64,000 nt of DNA from Heterohyrax brucei (Eukaryota > Chordata > Mammalia > Hyracoidea > Procaviidae), in assembly GCA_028571685.1 (NCBI GenBank), contig CM053143.1:53003208-53067207 (forward strand), given 5' to 3'. This document shows positions 1 through 11,730 of the stretch, piece by piece. The position numbers and the translations under genes were made by a program. Positions within the stretch are counted from its first letter, which is position 1. Each line of letters begins with the position of its first letter. A model generated the notes under the pieces. It was not told the origin of the DNA, ran no database searches, and was given only the letters and a program-made list of their open reading frames with translations.

Positions 1-249
1 GGTGTGCATCACAAAATCCTTGGTCAGGTAAGGAGAAAAGTGAAAAACGTGAATGACGTGGCAAGAAGTTTTTCAAATCTGAAGGCAAACACATCATAGG
101 AAAACTTTGTTTTGGTTATTAAAATCTTCAGCTTACTATACGAGACTTACCCATGTTAAGGAAGGTTATCTGTTTAACTTGAGGCCAAATGATGTAATCA
201 TATATAATTGCCTTATAATAGCAACTTGATGGCAATGGGTTTATGTATA

Positions 250-1540
250 CCAGGTCTGACAATTAAGTTCACAAAGACAAAAGTGCTACTTACCTCATTG
301 CTAAATACCACTAGTCACCTTCAAAGTAGTCCCCTTAGGAAGTTATGCAGTGACACTAGGCCTAGTCAACCCTTCAAAGCAATTTTGGAACTCTTTCTTT
401 GGAATGGCCATCAAAGTTTTCATCGTATTATCCTTGATGTCCTGAATGTGATCAAAATGCCTTCTTTTCAATATTGCCCTTATTTTAGGGTAAAGAAAAA
501 AAATCATTGTGGGCCAGATCAGGTGAGTAAGGTGGGTGTTCCGATACATTTTTGGCTAATAACTCCCTCACAGAGAGTGCTGTGTGAACTGGCACATTGT
601 CATGATGCAAGAGCCAAGAATTGTTGGTGAAAAGTTCAGGTCATTGTTGTCTAACTTTTTCATGCAGCTTTTTTCAGCACTTCCAAATAGTAAACTTGGT
701 TAACAGTTTGTCCAGTTGGTACGAATTCATAATGTACAATCCCTTGGATATCAAAAAAGTTTACCAACATCGTTGTGATTCTTGATTTGAACTAATAGAA
801 CTTTTTTGGTCATGGAGAATTGGCTGACTTTCACTACGTGTTTTGATGCTTTGTTTCAAGGTCATATGGGTACATCCCTGTTTCATTACTAAGGGTAACA
901 TGGCACAAAACATCATCTTGCCTCTCCAAAAGATCTTGGCAAACTTTGACTCTCCTTTGCTTTTGTTCATCAGTGAGCTCCTTGGGGAGCATTTTTACAC
1001 ACAACGTTCTCATGCCAAGATTTTCAGTTAAGATTTTCCCGTTTCTCTGTTGATGTTTACTTGGTCTGCGATGCTTCCCACAGACAGCTGGAGATTTTGA
1101 TGCATACTTTGATGAATATTTGCAATATTTTCATCAGTTCTGCTCATTACTGGCTTCCTTAACTTCTCTTCATGAGTGATGCGTTGTTTTCCTTTAGAAA
1201 AATATGTAATGCATTTGTACACTGTCATTTTCTTCATGGCATTATCCCCATAAATTTGGACTAACATGTCCACGATTTCACTTTCACTCTTGCCAAGTTT
1301 AACAAGAAATTTAATGTTTATTCATTGCTCTAATTCAAGCACTGACCTTCTAGCAACAACACACAAAATCACACAACAATAATAATGAATGCCACTCAGC
1401 AAGACACTGCCACACATCAACATGAACACAGCTGTGAGACACTGATATACCAAGGTTAGGAAATCATATAGAATTGTTTATACAGTGAGGCCAAAATAAG
1501 TGCATAGTAGCAAGTTCGTAAATGTAACTGTCAGACCTCA
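250..1540 (-). mobile_element. mariner DNA transposon, complete ends, inactive
   Basis: A 1.29-kb Tc1/mariner element. The left end reads CCAGGTCTGACAATTAAGTT. The right end, read on the minus strand, starts TGAGGTCTGACAGTTAC, so the two ends form imperfect terminal inverted repeats. The element is flanked by TA at 248-249 and 1541-1542, the expected mariner target duplication. The interior encodes a decayed transposase on the minus strand. A second copy of the same family lies at 60557-61863 in the opposite orientation. Frameshifts and stops show it is a fossil. Confidence 0.9.
295..1346 (-). pseudogene. mariner transposase pseudogene (DD34D type)
   Basis: This is the remnant of a roughly 345-residue mariner transposase, which cuts and pastes its own element in the nucleus. 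The N-terminal helix-turn-helix part is readable at about 1028-1273 (YGDNAMKK, SRTDENIA, SIADQVNI). The C-terminal part is readable at about 343-549 (FQNCFEG and the region of the third catalytic acid). The 'DLAxND' context of the third aspartate is still present around 505-525. At least two frameshifts separate these blocks, and a TGA at 1322-1324 lies near the N terminus. The likely terminal stop is at 295-297. The original start codon is not preserved, so the upstream limit is approximate. Confidence 0.85.
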
Positions 1541-1550
1541 TACACAAAGT

Positions 1551-1706
1551 CTAAAAACAAACTCGTCATGGAGTCAATTCCAACTTATAGCTCCTCTATG
1601 GGACATATTAGAACTGCCTCAGTAGGGTTTCTAAGGGGCGGCTAGTGTCTGTGAACTACCAACAGTAACTAACCATTCCTCTTAACGCTTCCACTACCAC
1701 ATCTCA
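1551..1706 (-). mobile_element. AfroSINE-like SINE
   Basis: A tRNA-derived SINE in reverse orientation. The tail-side motif gtcaattccaacttatagc is near 1571. The reverse complement of the tRNA-like head, 'ggttaag..ctaacc', is recognisable at 1660-1700. It abuts the right end of the mariner. It is strongly diverged. Confidence 0.6.
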
Positions 1707-2127
1707 TTATACATATATGTTTTAGTGTATGTGTGTGTGTGTAAAATCTCAGTTAATGACTGTTATTGGGACTATTCAACAACCTAAGAAGGTAAATAAA
1801 TCTTAAGATTTGTATGTGCCAGCTTAAAGCAGCTTAGATTCAAGGTAGAAATTTTAATCTACTGATATTTTAGTTACCTGTTATATATTCTAGACTTAAT
1901 TCTATACGAGGGACTGTTTTGCCAGTTTTCTGTTTACTCTAAGTAAATTTCAGTTGATCATCATTCAATTGCTTTTCATTCTTTATTTTTATTTTCCTGT
2001 GAAAGTGTTGTTTAATATCTCTGTGGTCCTAGAATGTAGCAGAAATTTTTGGACTACTGTTTGAGTAGTCTGGATTCAGGAATTTAAATCTCAAAGACTA
2101 TACTTTCTGTAAGTCTGAATTTATGTG
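1707..2127. other. unannotated AT-rich sequence
   Basis: I see no open frame of note, no conserved motif and no recognised repeat here, only a short (TG)n run near 1726-1742. Confidence 0.5.
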
Positions 2128-2320
2128 TGTCACTGAGTTGATTTTGATTCACAGCCACTGTATATAACAAAGAACTATTCATAGAGTTTCCTAGGCTATA
2201 AATCTTTACAGGAGCAGGTTACCAGGTCTTTTATTCCACTGAGCACCCGTTAAGCTCAGCTCTCATACATTTTGGTTAGTAACTGAGCAGTTAACCATCG
2301 CACAACTAGGGCACCTTTAC
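2128..2320 (-). mobile_element. AfroSINE-like SINE
   Basis: Reverse-oriented SINE. The tail motif gagttgattttgattcacag is at 2135-2155, and the remnant of the head reverse complement 'gttaaccatcgcac' is near 2290. It has a longer, diverged middle. Confidence 0.6.
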
Positions 2321-2426
2321 ATCTGAATAACTACAGTTAGGTGAGCTGTGGAAATCTAACTTTTTGGACTCAAGCATTATTTGGAAAGGTCTCTTTGAAA
2401 ACTACCTTGAACTGAACTCTAACATG

Positions 2427-2443
2427 ACCTGAACTCTAAACTC
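2427..2443. repeat. L1 target-site duplication, left copy
   Basis: The 17-bp string ACCTGAACTCTAAACTC is repeated exactly at 8276-8292. Together the copies bracket the minus-strand L1 at 2444-8275, next to its T-rich (antisense poly-A) 3' end. Confidence 0.9.
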
Positions 2444-3451
2444 GTTTTCTGTTTCTTTTACTGTGATTGAGTGAAATAGTACAATCCAAGTGAAATTTGC
2501 ATGTCCACCTATCTGCAGGTCTTTCTGCTCTCCTTGCTCGGTAACAGCACACTCCTCCTTTCCCTTCTATACATGTCATATCCTCTTAACAATCTCCTGT
2601 CACCTCCTCTCCACCCTCTCCTCTCCCAGTAAACCAGTAGGACAGCATCCTGCAGATGCATAGAACCATAACATACCCACAGCATATGATCATTCTGTGT
2701 CCGTGAGTCCCATCCATTCCTGTCTAAAGACTTGACCTCAGTAATGATTTATGATCATGAACAGCAGCAGGTCTAGGAGCCATGCTCCCAGGGGAACTTG
2801 CAGGCCTTCAGTACATCAGTTGAGGTCTTTTAGTGGAGTTCTTGAGGTACACCCCTCTTTTTCTCATGTTACCACTGGGACTCAACATTGTGTGCCTCAT
2901 GACAGCTGTCATTGGTGGTAGCTGAGCACCATCTGGTTCTTGTGGTCACATGTTGATACAGTCACCCATTCACGTTGGTCCTCTGTCTTCCTGCTCTCTT
3001 GTCTTTGTTATCCTTGGTGATAATTTGTTGCAGCTGAGTTGGGACTATTTGGTATACCTCTGATGGCACCTTGCTAGCTTTTATGGTCCCAGACACCACT
3101 CATCAATATGGAATGCAGAAGACTCTCTTAGCAATAGGCTAGTTATGCCAACTGGCCTCAATGTCCCCAGAGAGCATGGTCCCCAGACCCTTACCCCTGC
3201 TACTCTATCCTTGCAATATTGAGTTAAGACTAGAAGAGTTTTCAGTTTATGCTGAAGTCCAGTTTAGTTGATCTTCTTTCTACTGTGTACTGTCATTGCT
3301 TTCACCCAACCAAATTTCTATCAACTATCTAATCTATAACCAGCCCACTCCCTCCCTCTTTCCCTCTTTCCCTCCTTCTCTCCTGTCCTCCTTCTCCTCC
3401 CTTGCAGCCATCAGAGTTTTTTCTACTGTACATAAGTCAGTTCTTAAGTGC

Positions 3452-5872
3452 TTATAGTAAGGGTCTCCTAAGATATTTCTCCTTGTGCTGCTCGCTGATT
3501 TCACTCAACATAATGTCTTCCAGCTGAAACCAGGTTATGAAATACTTCTTGAAATCATCATTGTTCTTTATCATTGCATAGTGTTCCATAAAGCATACAT
3601 AACATAGTTTGTTATTCTTCTTCAGTAGTGTTTTGCTTACCTGGGGTTTCCTCCCTTTCCAACCAAAGTTGATGATTTGTTTCTCCATCTCATTAAAAAC
3701 TGTCACTGGAAATTGTATCAGGATTGAATTGTATCTGTAGATTGCTTTGGGTAAAATAGACATTTTGACAATGTTAAGTCTTCCTATCCATGAACAGGGT
3801 AGGTTTCTCCATTTATATAAGTGTCTCTTAGTTTCTTGCAGTAAAGTCTTGTAGTTATCTTTGTATAGGTCTCTTGTTTCTTTAGTTAGATTTATTCTTA
3901 TGTATTTTATCTTCTTGGGGGCTATAGTAAATGGTATTGATTTGGTGATTTCTTGTTTGATGGTCTTTTTGTTGGTATAAAGGAATCCTACTGATTTACT
4001 TACATTTATTTCATATTCTGACACTTTGCTGAACTCTTGTATTAGTTCAAGTAATTTATTTGTGGATTCATTAGGATTCTCTGCATATACAATCATGTCA
4101 TCTGCAAATAGGGATAATTTTACTTCTTTGCTTGTGTGGATGCCCTTATTTCTTGCTCTTGTCTAATTCCTCTGACTAGAACTTCTCATACAATGTTGAA
4201 TAGGACAAGTGAGAGTGGGTATCCTTGTCTAGTTCCTGTTCTCAAGGCGAATTCTTTCAGTTTCTTTCTGTTCAGGGTGATGTAGACAGTTGGCTTTGTG
4301 TAGATGCCACTTACTGCACTGAAGAATTTGCTTTCCATCCCTATTTCTCTGAGAGTTTTTAGCATGAATGCTCTCTTTCTACTTATTCAAGCTGTAGAGT
4401 TAATTTTTTGGTTTGGGTTCTTTCTTCCTTCTGGCTATGTGCATTTATAGAGATAAACTAATCCCTGAGCACTGCTTTGGCTGTGTCCCATACCTACCTG
4501 TAGGTTGTGTTTTCATTCTCACTTGAATCCATAAATTTCTTTATTTCATCCTTGATTTGTTCTATAATCCATGGCTTTTTGAGCAAGGTATTTTTCAGTT
4601 TCCATGAGTTCCAATTTCTTTCTATGTCTTTTCTGCTATTGATTTTACTTTTTTAGCTTCATGTTCTGAGAAGATGCTTTGCAACAGTTCAATGGTATGG
4701 ATTTTGTGGAGATCTGCTTTATGTTCTAACACATGGTCTATTCTGAAAAATGTTCCATGTGCATTGGGAAGAAGGTGTATTTATCTGTTGATGGATAGAA
4801 TGTTCTGTATATGTCGATGAGGCCTAGTTGGTTAGTTGTCACAATAAGATCTTCTGTATCTTTACTGAGTTTTTTTTTTTTTCTATTTGATCTGTCCAAT
4901 ACTGAAAGTAGAGTGTTGAAGTCTCCAGCTATTACTGTGACATGATCTGTCTCATTTTTCAATGTAGTCAGTGTTTCTTCGATGTATTTAGATACTATGG
5001 TAGTGGGTGTAAAAACATTTAATATTGTTAAATCCTTCTTGTGTATTGAGACTTTCAGTGATAAATAGTGACAGTCCTTGTCCATGATGGTCTATTTTAC
5101 ACTAAAATTTACTTTACCTGAAATTAGTATTACCATACCTGCTTGTTAGCTTCTTAGCTTGGTGTATATTATTCCATTATTTAATTTTCACTGTGTTCCT
5201 ATCTTTAAGTCTTAGGTGTGTGTCTTGTAAGCAACAGATGAGTTATATCTTTGTTTTATTCAGCTAGGGCTGCTCTAACAGAAGTATCACAAAGTGGATG
5301 TCTTTAACAAAGGAAGGTTTATTCTTACATAGTCTGGTGGGCTGCAAGTTCATATTCAGGGTGTCTGCTCCAGCGGAAGGCTTTCCCCTTGTTGACTCTG
5401 GAGGAAAGTCCAGTATTGCATCAGTCTTTGTCCAGGGAGCATCTTGGTGCAGGAACATCAGGTCTGAAGGACATGCTCTTCTCCTGGTGCTGCTTGCTTG
5501 ATGGTATGAGGTTCCTAATTCTCTGCCTGCTTCTCTTTCCTTTTATCTTTTGCAGGCTGGAAGGATTAAGAGTTGGGCAAGCCATACTCCAGGGAAACAC
5601 CCTTTACAGTGGAGCAGGGAGGTGATCTTATAAAGGAATTTACAGTCCCACCCTAATCCTTTAACACACAGCATAGGAAAACCACAAAACGGAAGACAGT
5701 CACAAGATACTGGGAATCATGGCTCAGCCACATGTCTACACATATTTTGGGGGGGACACAATTCAATCCATGACAGTCTTTCAATCCAAGATACTACTTC
5801 TTGTCTCTTTACTGCAGCATTCAGTCTATTCAAATTCAGTGTAATTATTAATAGATGTGTTTATTCCTATCA
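3452..5872 (-). pseudogene. L1 ORF2 (endonuclease/reverse transcriptase) pseudogene
   Basis: Minus-strand ORF2 remains. The endonuclease half shows 'AGDFNTLLS' and 'DLIVTTNQLGLIDIYRTF' (4738-5085). It is then cut by the LTR at 5252-5775 and resumes toward the start near 5872. The palm and thumb end of the reverse transcriptase lies at 3452-4096 in one 214-codon open frame, beginning just after the FADD catalytic motif (about 4100-4110) with MIVYAENP, then FSKVSEYEINVSKS and [16 protein letters not shown]. The N-terminal half of the reverse transcriptase is deleted at about 4372. A second deletion at about 3600 fuses LLKKNNKL to the C-terminal FMEHYAMIKNN block and removes the cysteine-rich domain. 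Frameshifts occur elsewhere. Confidence 0.85.
5252..5775 (-). mobile_element. solo LTR, MaLR-like (ERVL-MaLR type)
   Basis: A 524-bp LTR in reverse orientation inside L1 ORF2. On the minus strand it starts TGTCATGGATTGAATTGTGT and ends in ...CA. It has the 'gtcccccc' and 'catttctgtta' style features of MaLR LTRs. Flanking 5-mers ATCTT (5247-5251) and GTCTT (5776-5780) fit a 5-bp target duplication with one change. No gag or pol is present. Related copies lie at 56063-56495 and 62202-62737. Confidence 0.75.
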
Positions 5873-6309
5873 TTTTGATGTATCCATTTTTGTGTTGATG
5901 TTTTCTCGATTGCTCTTAATATTCTATCCTGGGTCATTCTTCTTTATGGGTTGACTTTTCATCTTTTTCAGTGTTGGCTTTGTGTTTGTTGAGAGTTCCT
6001 GTGTTGCATTTCTTGTTTTGCTAATTATGTTGTTACTGTGCTTTGTGGTTAACCCTATGGTCCCCCTTAATATTCTATGTTTAAACTCAATTTTAACTTC
6101 TATATATGTTTTTAGCTTCCTATCCATCTGAAAGGACTATAACTGCTGTAGTATATTCCTCTTTTTGATGTGATGGTATCTTAGTATTCATGATATGATC
6201 ACTGCTTCTCTTCTTTCAATATTATAGCTTTGATTGAATGTTGTTCCTTCCCTAACAGAGTAGGTTTTTGGATGCTGTGTCCTACTTTACTTTGTTAAGT
6301 ATACATTTA

Positions 6310-7255
6310 ATGGTTTCGTTTTTCTAAGAACTTCTGTCAGTATTTTTGGTAGTTTTGGACAAAGTCTGTAAGTTTCTGTTTATCCATGAACATCTTAATT
6401 TCATCTTCATATCTGAAAGACAGCTTGGCAGGATATATAATTCTTTGTTGGAAGTTTTTGTCCTTATAGTCTTTGATTGTGTCATCCCATAGTCTCCATG
6501 AGACAATCATTTCTGCCAAGAAGTCAGATGAAAGCCTACAGTGACTCCCTCTGAGTGTTAGCTTTGCTTTAGGTCTCACTGCCTTTAAGAGTTTCTGCTT
6601 ATGTTTCATTCTACTAAGCTTGGTTATAATATGTCATGTTGTCTTTATTTTGGGGCCTACTTTTTGGGGGGTTCAATACACATCTTCAATATTTACATTC
6701 TTTTCAGAATTTCAGGCAACTTTTCTGTCAGCAACTCAACAACAGTACTCTTCATATTTTTGGCTATCCCTTCCTATGCAGGAACTCCAATTAACCATAG
6801 ATTATTCCTCTTGATAGAGTCCCGCATTCTTCTTACTTCTTGTTCATTTTCCTTATTTGTTTTCTGTGATTTCTCCTCATAAATGCTGGTGTCAGTAACT
6901 CTATCTTCCTGGTAACTAAGTCTGAGTCCCAATTTGTCAGTTCTGCTCTTCTGGCTTTGAACTGAATTGTATAATTCTGTAATTATTTATTGATCTTTGA
7001 GATTTCAGAATGTTGATATTTCATCTGTTCAAATAACTTACTTAATTTTTCATTTTGCTCTGCTGCATTTTGTTTAATCTCTAGGAGGGTTCTATATATG
7101 ATTGTTCTGTACTCAACCTCTAATAGTTTTATAAAGGCTTTTTGTCTGTGAAGTTTTTTGATTCTTTATTTTAGGAGTTTTCTGGAGCCATTGTTGGTTG
7201 CTTCTTTAAATGCTTGGCCATGGTCTGTTATTTTGGGCCATCTTGAGGCTGTTTA
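6310..7255 (-). pseudogene. L1 ORF1 (RNA-binding chaperone) pseudogene
   Basis: Minus-strand ORF1 remnant. The C-terminal RRM and CTD region is open at 6337-6609 (HKQKLLKAVRPKAKLTLRG, then QRIIYPAKLSFRYEDEIK). These match the ORF1 blocks of the L1s at 18520-23619 and 44467-51628. The upstream coiled-coil part (6610-7255) is frameshifted. ORF1p normally forms trimers that coat L1 RNA. Confidence 0.75.
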
Positions 7256-8275
7256 GTTTCTCTGGTGCTGTCTCAACAGGAACTGAGGCATAGTTCTGAG
7301 AAGGAAGTTGGTCATCAGCCAACTCTGCATACTCTAGTGACGACCACAGTGGACTCTCAGGGGTGGCAGCCTCCACCTCCTGGCTGGCAAAGACACAACC
7401 CTACTTATGGAATCACTGGGGGGGCCATCAACCAACCCTATGATCTGAGTCAATAAAGCCTGAAAGAGATGCCATCAGGTTGTTCAGCAGTTGTTTCTCC
7501 AGGCAGTCTTATTTTAAAAAGCTAAAAGCTAGCTGACGGCTTTCAAAATCAGTGAGGCCATCTGGTGTGACAAGCCCTTCCTTACAGCTGACAACAGAGG
7601 CATCTCTTTGGCTATCCTGAGATGCTATGATGTAGTTCAAAGTAGGGAGGGGCTACTGTACTGCTGCTATCACTCAGCTGGCACTACCTGTAAGGCAAAA
7701 CTTATAAACACAGCCTTACTTCTGGAAAAGCACTCCCCGGACTGGCACTGCCTCCCAGCTGTGAATTAACCCCTGTTGAGGCCTCTGGTTGCCTCCCAGG
7801 TGAACAAGATGGCCTCTTGGTCAAGCCACCCCTCCCATGGTGAAACAACATAATCTATGGCAGAGTTCCCAAAAGAGAGAGTGGAAGGGCTATGGTGCCC
7901 TCAGTCCACAAACGGCTCTCAAAACTTGACTATTCTACACTGTCTCTCAACTGTAGCACATGCTGTTCACTTCAGCACTGTGGTGAAGCATGGCTGCTGG
8001 CTCATGCCCATTCCCCATCCACCAGCCAACAAAAAGAAAAAAGTTAATAACTCCAGTACCTTCAGTCTGCATGAGCCAGCCATTCAGCAAGAGCGGGGCT
8101 CAGCAAGAGAGAAGAAGTTTTCCATTTAGTTGATGTAGTCCAAACTGACAGCCCTATGCCATGTCTTAGGGCTCACTGGGTGTCCAGAACACTCTATTCA
8201 ATTATCAATCCAGGCCTTAGTTTTCAGAGGGAATTAAGGAGATACCTGTCTCATCCACCATCTTGACTCTGCCCC
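7256..8275 (-). promoter_or_regulatory. L1 5' UTR / internal promoter region
   Basis: About 1 kb of GC-richer sequence upstream of ORF1, ending at the L1 5' terminus at 8275. It carries blocks such as 'ggaaaagcactccccg' and 'gcctcccag' that recur in the 5' UTR of the L1 at 44467-51628. L1 5' UTRs hold the internal RNA polymerase II promoter. Activity here is unknown. Confidence 0.65.
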
Positions 8276-8292
8276 ACCTGAACTCTAAACTC
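8276..8292. repeat. L1 target-site duplication, right copy
   Basis: Exact second copy of the 17-bp sequence at 2427-2443, directly after the L1 5' end. Confidence 0.9.
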
Positions 8293-8489
8293 TTTGATGA
8301 TAAGGATCTGCTTTATATATCATTATGTTCTCAGCATGCACTGTGCTCTGGAATTATGATAAATGGATGGTTAGAGGTAGATAGATAAATACCTGATTCA
8401 TAGCTTCCATAGAAAAAGAGATGATAGCTTTGGGAAGGTGTACATTTACTGAAATACTCTGGTGGACTGAAATAATCAAGACTCCATGA

Positions 8490-8665
8490 ATGTGAAAACT
8501 TGGTGAGGCAGTGGTTGACAACTAAGGCTGATAACAAACGGGTCTGCAATTCAAATCCATTAGCTACTCCTTGGAAACTCTATGGGGCATTTCTACTCTG
8601 TCCTATAAGGTTTCTGTAGGTTGGGTTGAATCCATGGAAACAGGTTTTTGGTTTTCCATAAAAGT
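8490..8665 (+). mobile_element. AfroSINE-like SINE
   Basis: Forward SINE. The head is 'ggtgaggcagtggttgacaa', the body 'ccttggaaactctatggggc' and 'ctctgtcctata', and the tail 'ggaaacaggtttttggtttt'. The body motif is shared by most SINEs in the window. Confidence 0.85.
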
Positions 8666-9102
8666 ATACTTAGGTAGCTTTTATCTTCACTAAGTTTTGA
8701 CATTAAGACTATTAAATTGTAAGATAAGTTATGGTTTTTCAGTTTGACTTATGAAACAATAAAATGCCAAGTAACAGAAAGAACTTATGTTCTCGAATTT
8801 TTTCTTTATAAATCCTTTGAAATTTTATCTTTCGTATTTCTTATAACCTTCCAAGGTTTTAAGTAAAGACAGTAATATAAAGATAATTAAAACAGAAGAA
8901 AACTTTTTTTACAAGACTTGAGTTCTCTTAGATTTTATTTGCAGAGGGGGGTTGAGACACCAAGTTGTACTCAATAACACAAATCCACCTGACTTAAAAT
9001 CTCATGATGTGGTTCCTCAAAGTAAGTTTAGTTACTTAAATCTTTAAAAATTTACTTCTTAAGTTATGAACCAAAAACAGAAAAGAAAAAGTGAAACAAA
9101 CA
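8666..9102. other. unannotated AT-rich sequence
   Basis: No repeat family or coding signal recognised. Confidence 0.5.
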
Positions 9103-9258
9103 AACACAACTCATTGCTATCAATTCTGACTCATAGCAGTTCTGTAAGACAAAGTTTAACTTCTCCATAGTGTTTCTAAGGAGCACCTGGTGTATTCAAA
9201 CTGGTGACATTTTGATTAGCAGCTGTAGCCCTTACCACTATACCACCAGGGTTTCCTC
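9103..9258 (-). mobile_element. AfroSINE-like SINE
   Basis: Reverse-oriented, near full length: tail side 'tcaattctgactcatagcag', then 'aaggagcacctggtgtattc', ending 'taccaccagggtttcc', the reverse complement of the tRNA-like head. Confidence 0.85.
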
Positions 9259-11250
9259 TTAAGGTGTAAGCATACCTTAATTGAAAATTATTTACCAGTC
9301 TTGCCAAATAGGATGTAAATTTCCTATGATCTGAAAACTACCAACAACAAAACACTAAAAAAAAAAAAAGAAAAACACAAACATATTTCTGTCATAATAC
9401 CTAAAATAGTGCCTTATATTTACACCCATTAATACTTTTTGACAGTAATTAGCTTGTTTGAATCCATCGGCTGAGAACCAGAAATATATAACTTATATAA
9501 TTTTCTATTTGACAGAGACTCAGATATTATTTAGTATAAAACTCTCATTGATATAAAAATAGGTTAGATTAATTCATTTAAAAAATATTTATGGATCCTC
9601 TGCTATGTGCCAGGTACTTTTAGGTAGTGTGGAATCCCTGGGGGACAAAATGGTCACTAACACTCTTATATGATTTATCCTAAGTCACATAGGGAGTTAC
9701 GGGGAATGTATGAAGTTTGTTGCATTCTTTTAAGTATCTTTCTCTGGATTTTTCTTTTATATTTCTCTCGTCCATCAGATACATTCTTTTTCCACCACTT
9801 GCAACTTACTATAAACATTCATTTTAGCCTATTTCAAAATTTACTATATGATAGCGCTTATGTTTACTTGTTCAAGTCAACATCTACTGCTTCTCTAATA
9901 ATCTCCCCAGATCATAAACCTAGTCCTGTGAAAAATGTTTGCTTATCTTCATTTTAGAAAGAAACTTACATTTCTCACTATATCAGAGCCTTTCATGATT
10001 TAAAATCAAAATGCTACTATAGCCATTTCACTATTTCCCTTTAATCACTATTTCTAACTCAAGTAATTGTTATTCCTCATGTACACTTTGAATCTTTCTG
10101 CCTCCGTGTATGTGTCTGTGTGTGTACACAATATATAAATATATACATATATAAATACATATAAAATATATAAATATATACATAAATATATATATAAATA
10201 TATACATACATACGTAATTTTTCTTTTGTTGCTTTTACCAAGGTAGTACACATCTATACCACTGGACAGAAGGAGTCTAATAAGATGAAGAGTTAGCCAA
10301 CTGAGAGCACAGGAGTCCCTGCTGATGTCAACAAAAATCTAAGTGTTATCATTTTCATGTATATCTGCTCTAGAGTTTCTTTCAAGGCCCTTATTAGGTA
10401 AAAAGAAAGTCTTATGAGCTTCAGTTCTCAAAACAAAAACGTTTTCAATTAAACACCATAGTTTCCAAATGTGAGGTTCCCTTTTACACAAAACAACACC
10501 ATAATGACACAATTCTTTCTAACAGATTTCCTAGTATAAACAAATAAGCATAAAATAGGCAGCTTTGGGGTACACATAAAAGCACCCCTGCTATGTTATT
10601 GCTTATGCCAAATCCTTAATGATGTAGGCAGAGTGATATTCCAAAATTTGCCTGGATAATAATCATCAGAATGATGCCTCATCCTGGCAGTAAACTTCCT
10701 GTGAAAGTTTATTAAATTTTCTCAAAAAAGGTGCTTTTTCTCACCTTTGTTTAAGTCCATGAAAGTTTATCAACATAAAGTCCTCTATTTTTTATCCTGA
10801 GATATTGCCTGTTAAGCTCACACATTAAGATTTCCCGGTAATCTAACCAAAATCTAAGCCAAACCCACTGTTGATGCAATAATTAATTTTGTCTCATTTA
10901 TATTCTATTATTAACATGAATGTTTATTTCCTTTTACACTCTCATCTACCTATTTAAAAAAGGTATAAAGATACCTGCTGCTAATTAATGGAACAATTTT
11001 TCATTGTTTCTACATTTTGTCCTTTACCTCTCAAGTTATTAGGTTGTTTGAAATGGTTAATTATTACACACTAAAAAAATCTAAGTTAAATAGAAATATC
11101 TATGATGTATAGTCAATATAATGTAGTGTTGGACCTTTAAAGTTGAGAAATCAAACATGCAAGAATAAGGGAATTACAAAGTTATTTCTGATAGTAATGT
11201 TAATTCATTTACTTTACTAAAATGTAAAACTACAAATCCTTATTGGGTAC
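9259..11250. other. unannotated AT-rich sequence
   Basis: About 2 kb without a coding signal. It contains a poly-A run at 9358-9369, a block at 9575-9640 with 'gctatgtgccaggtac' as seen in old MIR/L2-type repeats (weak), and the TA-rich microsatellite at 10108-10215. Nothing else was recognised. Confidence 0.45.
10108..10215. repeat. (TG)n/(TA)n/(TAAA)n low-complexity repeat
   Basis: Begins with TG-rich sequence, then TATATAAA- and ATACATA-type units to about 10215. Open frames through it are low-complexity artefacts. Confidence 0.85.
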
Positions 11251-11730
11251 TGTGTTAAGCAGGGTTCTTTAGAGAAGCAAGACCGGTAAAGTATACAAAT
11301 ACATGCAGAGAGATAAATTTATATCAAGGAAACTGCTCACACAATTATAGATACTGGAATATTCCTTGTCTGTGGCTTGCTTGGTATAGACTTCTCCTGA
11401 TTCATGTAGTGGCAGGGGCTGATGAACCCATGCTTAGCAGGTCAGAGAGCAGGGTTCTTGCTCACAGACTATAAAGATCAACAAGTTCAAGAGCAACAGG
11501 TAAGCTGCTTACTCAAGTCCCAAGAACTGGAGATCAGACAGACAGAAGTCACAGTGACCAGAGCAGGCAAAAGCCAGAACATCCACTTATATTCAGATGT
11601 AGGCCACACTTCCAGGGCAACTCTCTTCCAACAGATTGGCTACACATAGCAGATACTATCATGGGGGTGATCACATATAAACACTGAGAATCATGCCCAA
11701 ATAAGCTGACACACAATCTTAACTATCACA
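11251..11730 (-). mobile_element. solo LTR, MaLR-like, TGTGATAGTTAAG family
   Basis: A 480-bp element. Read on the minus strand it starts TGTGATAGTTAAGATTGTG and ends '...agaaccctgcttaacaca', giving TG...CA termini. The start matches the LTR at 52228-52871. Flanking 5-mers (GGTAC and GATAT) do not match, so the target duplication has decayed or an end is misplaced. Confidence 0.7.

Larger units (their letters stand above)
2444..8275 (-). mobile_element. L1 LINE, full 5' end, internally deleted
   Basis: A minus-strand L1 retrotransposon of 5.83 kb. The 3' end (left) begins with an antisense poly-A-like stretch, followed by a 3' UTR of about 1 kb, ORF2, ORF1 and a GC-richer 5' UTR. The 5' terminus, read on the minus strand, starts GGGGCAGAGTCAAGATGG, a typical L1 start. 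The element lies in perfect 17-bp target duplications. It carries a MaLR-like LTR insertion (5252-5775). Compared with the longer L1 at 44467-51628 it lacks two ORF2 blocks, at about 3600 and about 4372. It cannot be active. Confidence 0.92.

Noticed and set aside
3452..4096. 214-codon open frame as a possible gene
   Set aside because: It is L1 ORF2 sequence with an internal deletion, inside an L1 bounded by target duplications.
9575..9665. MIR or L2 element
   Set aside because: Only one short motif ('gctatgtgccaggtac') supports it, too little to annotate as an element.
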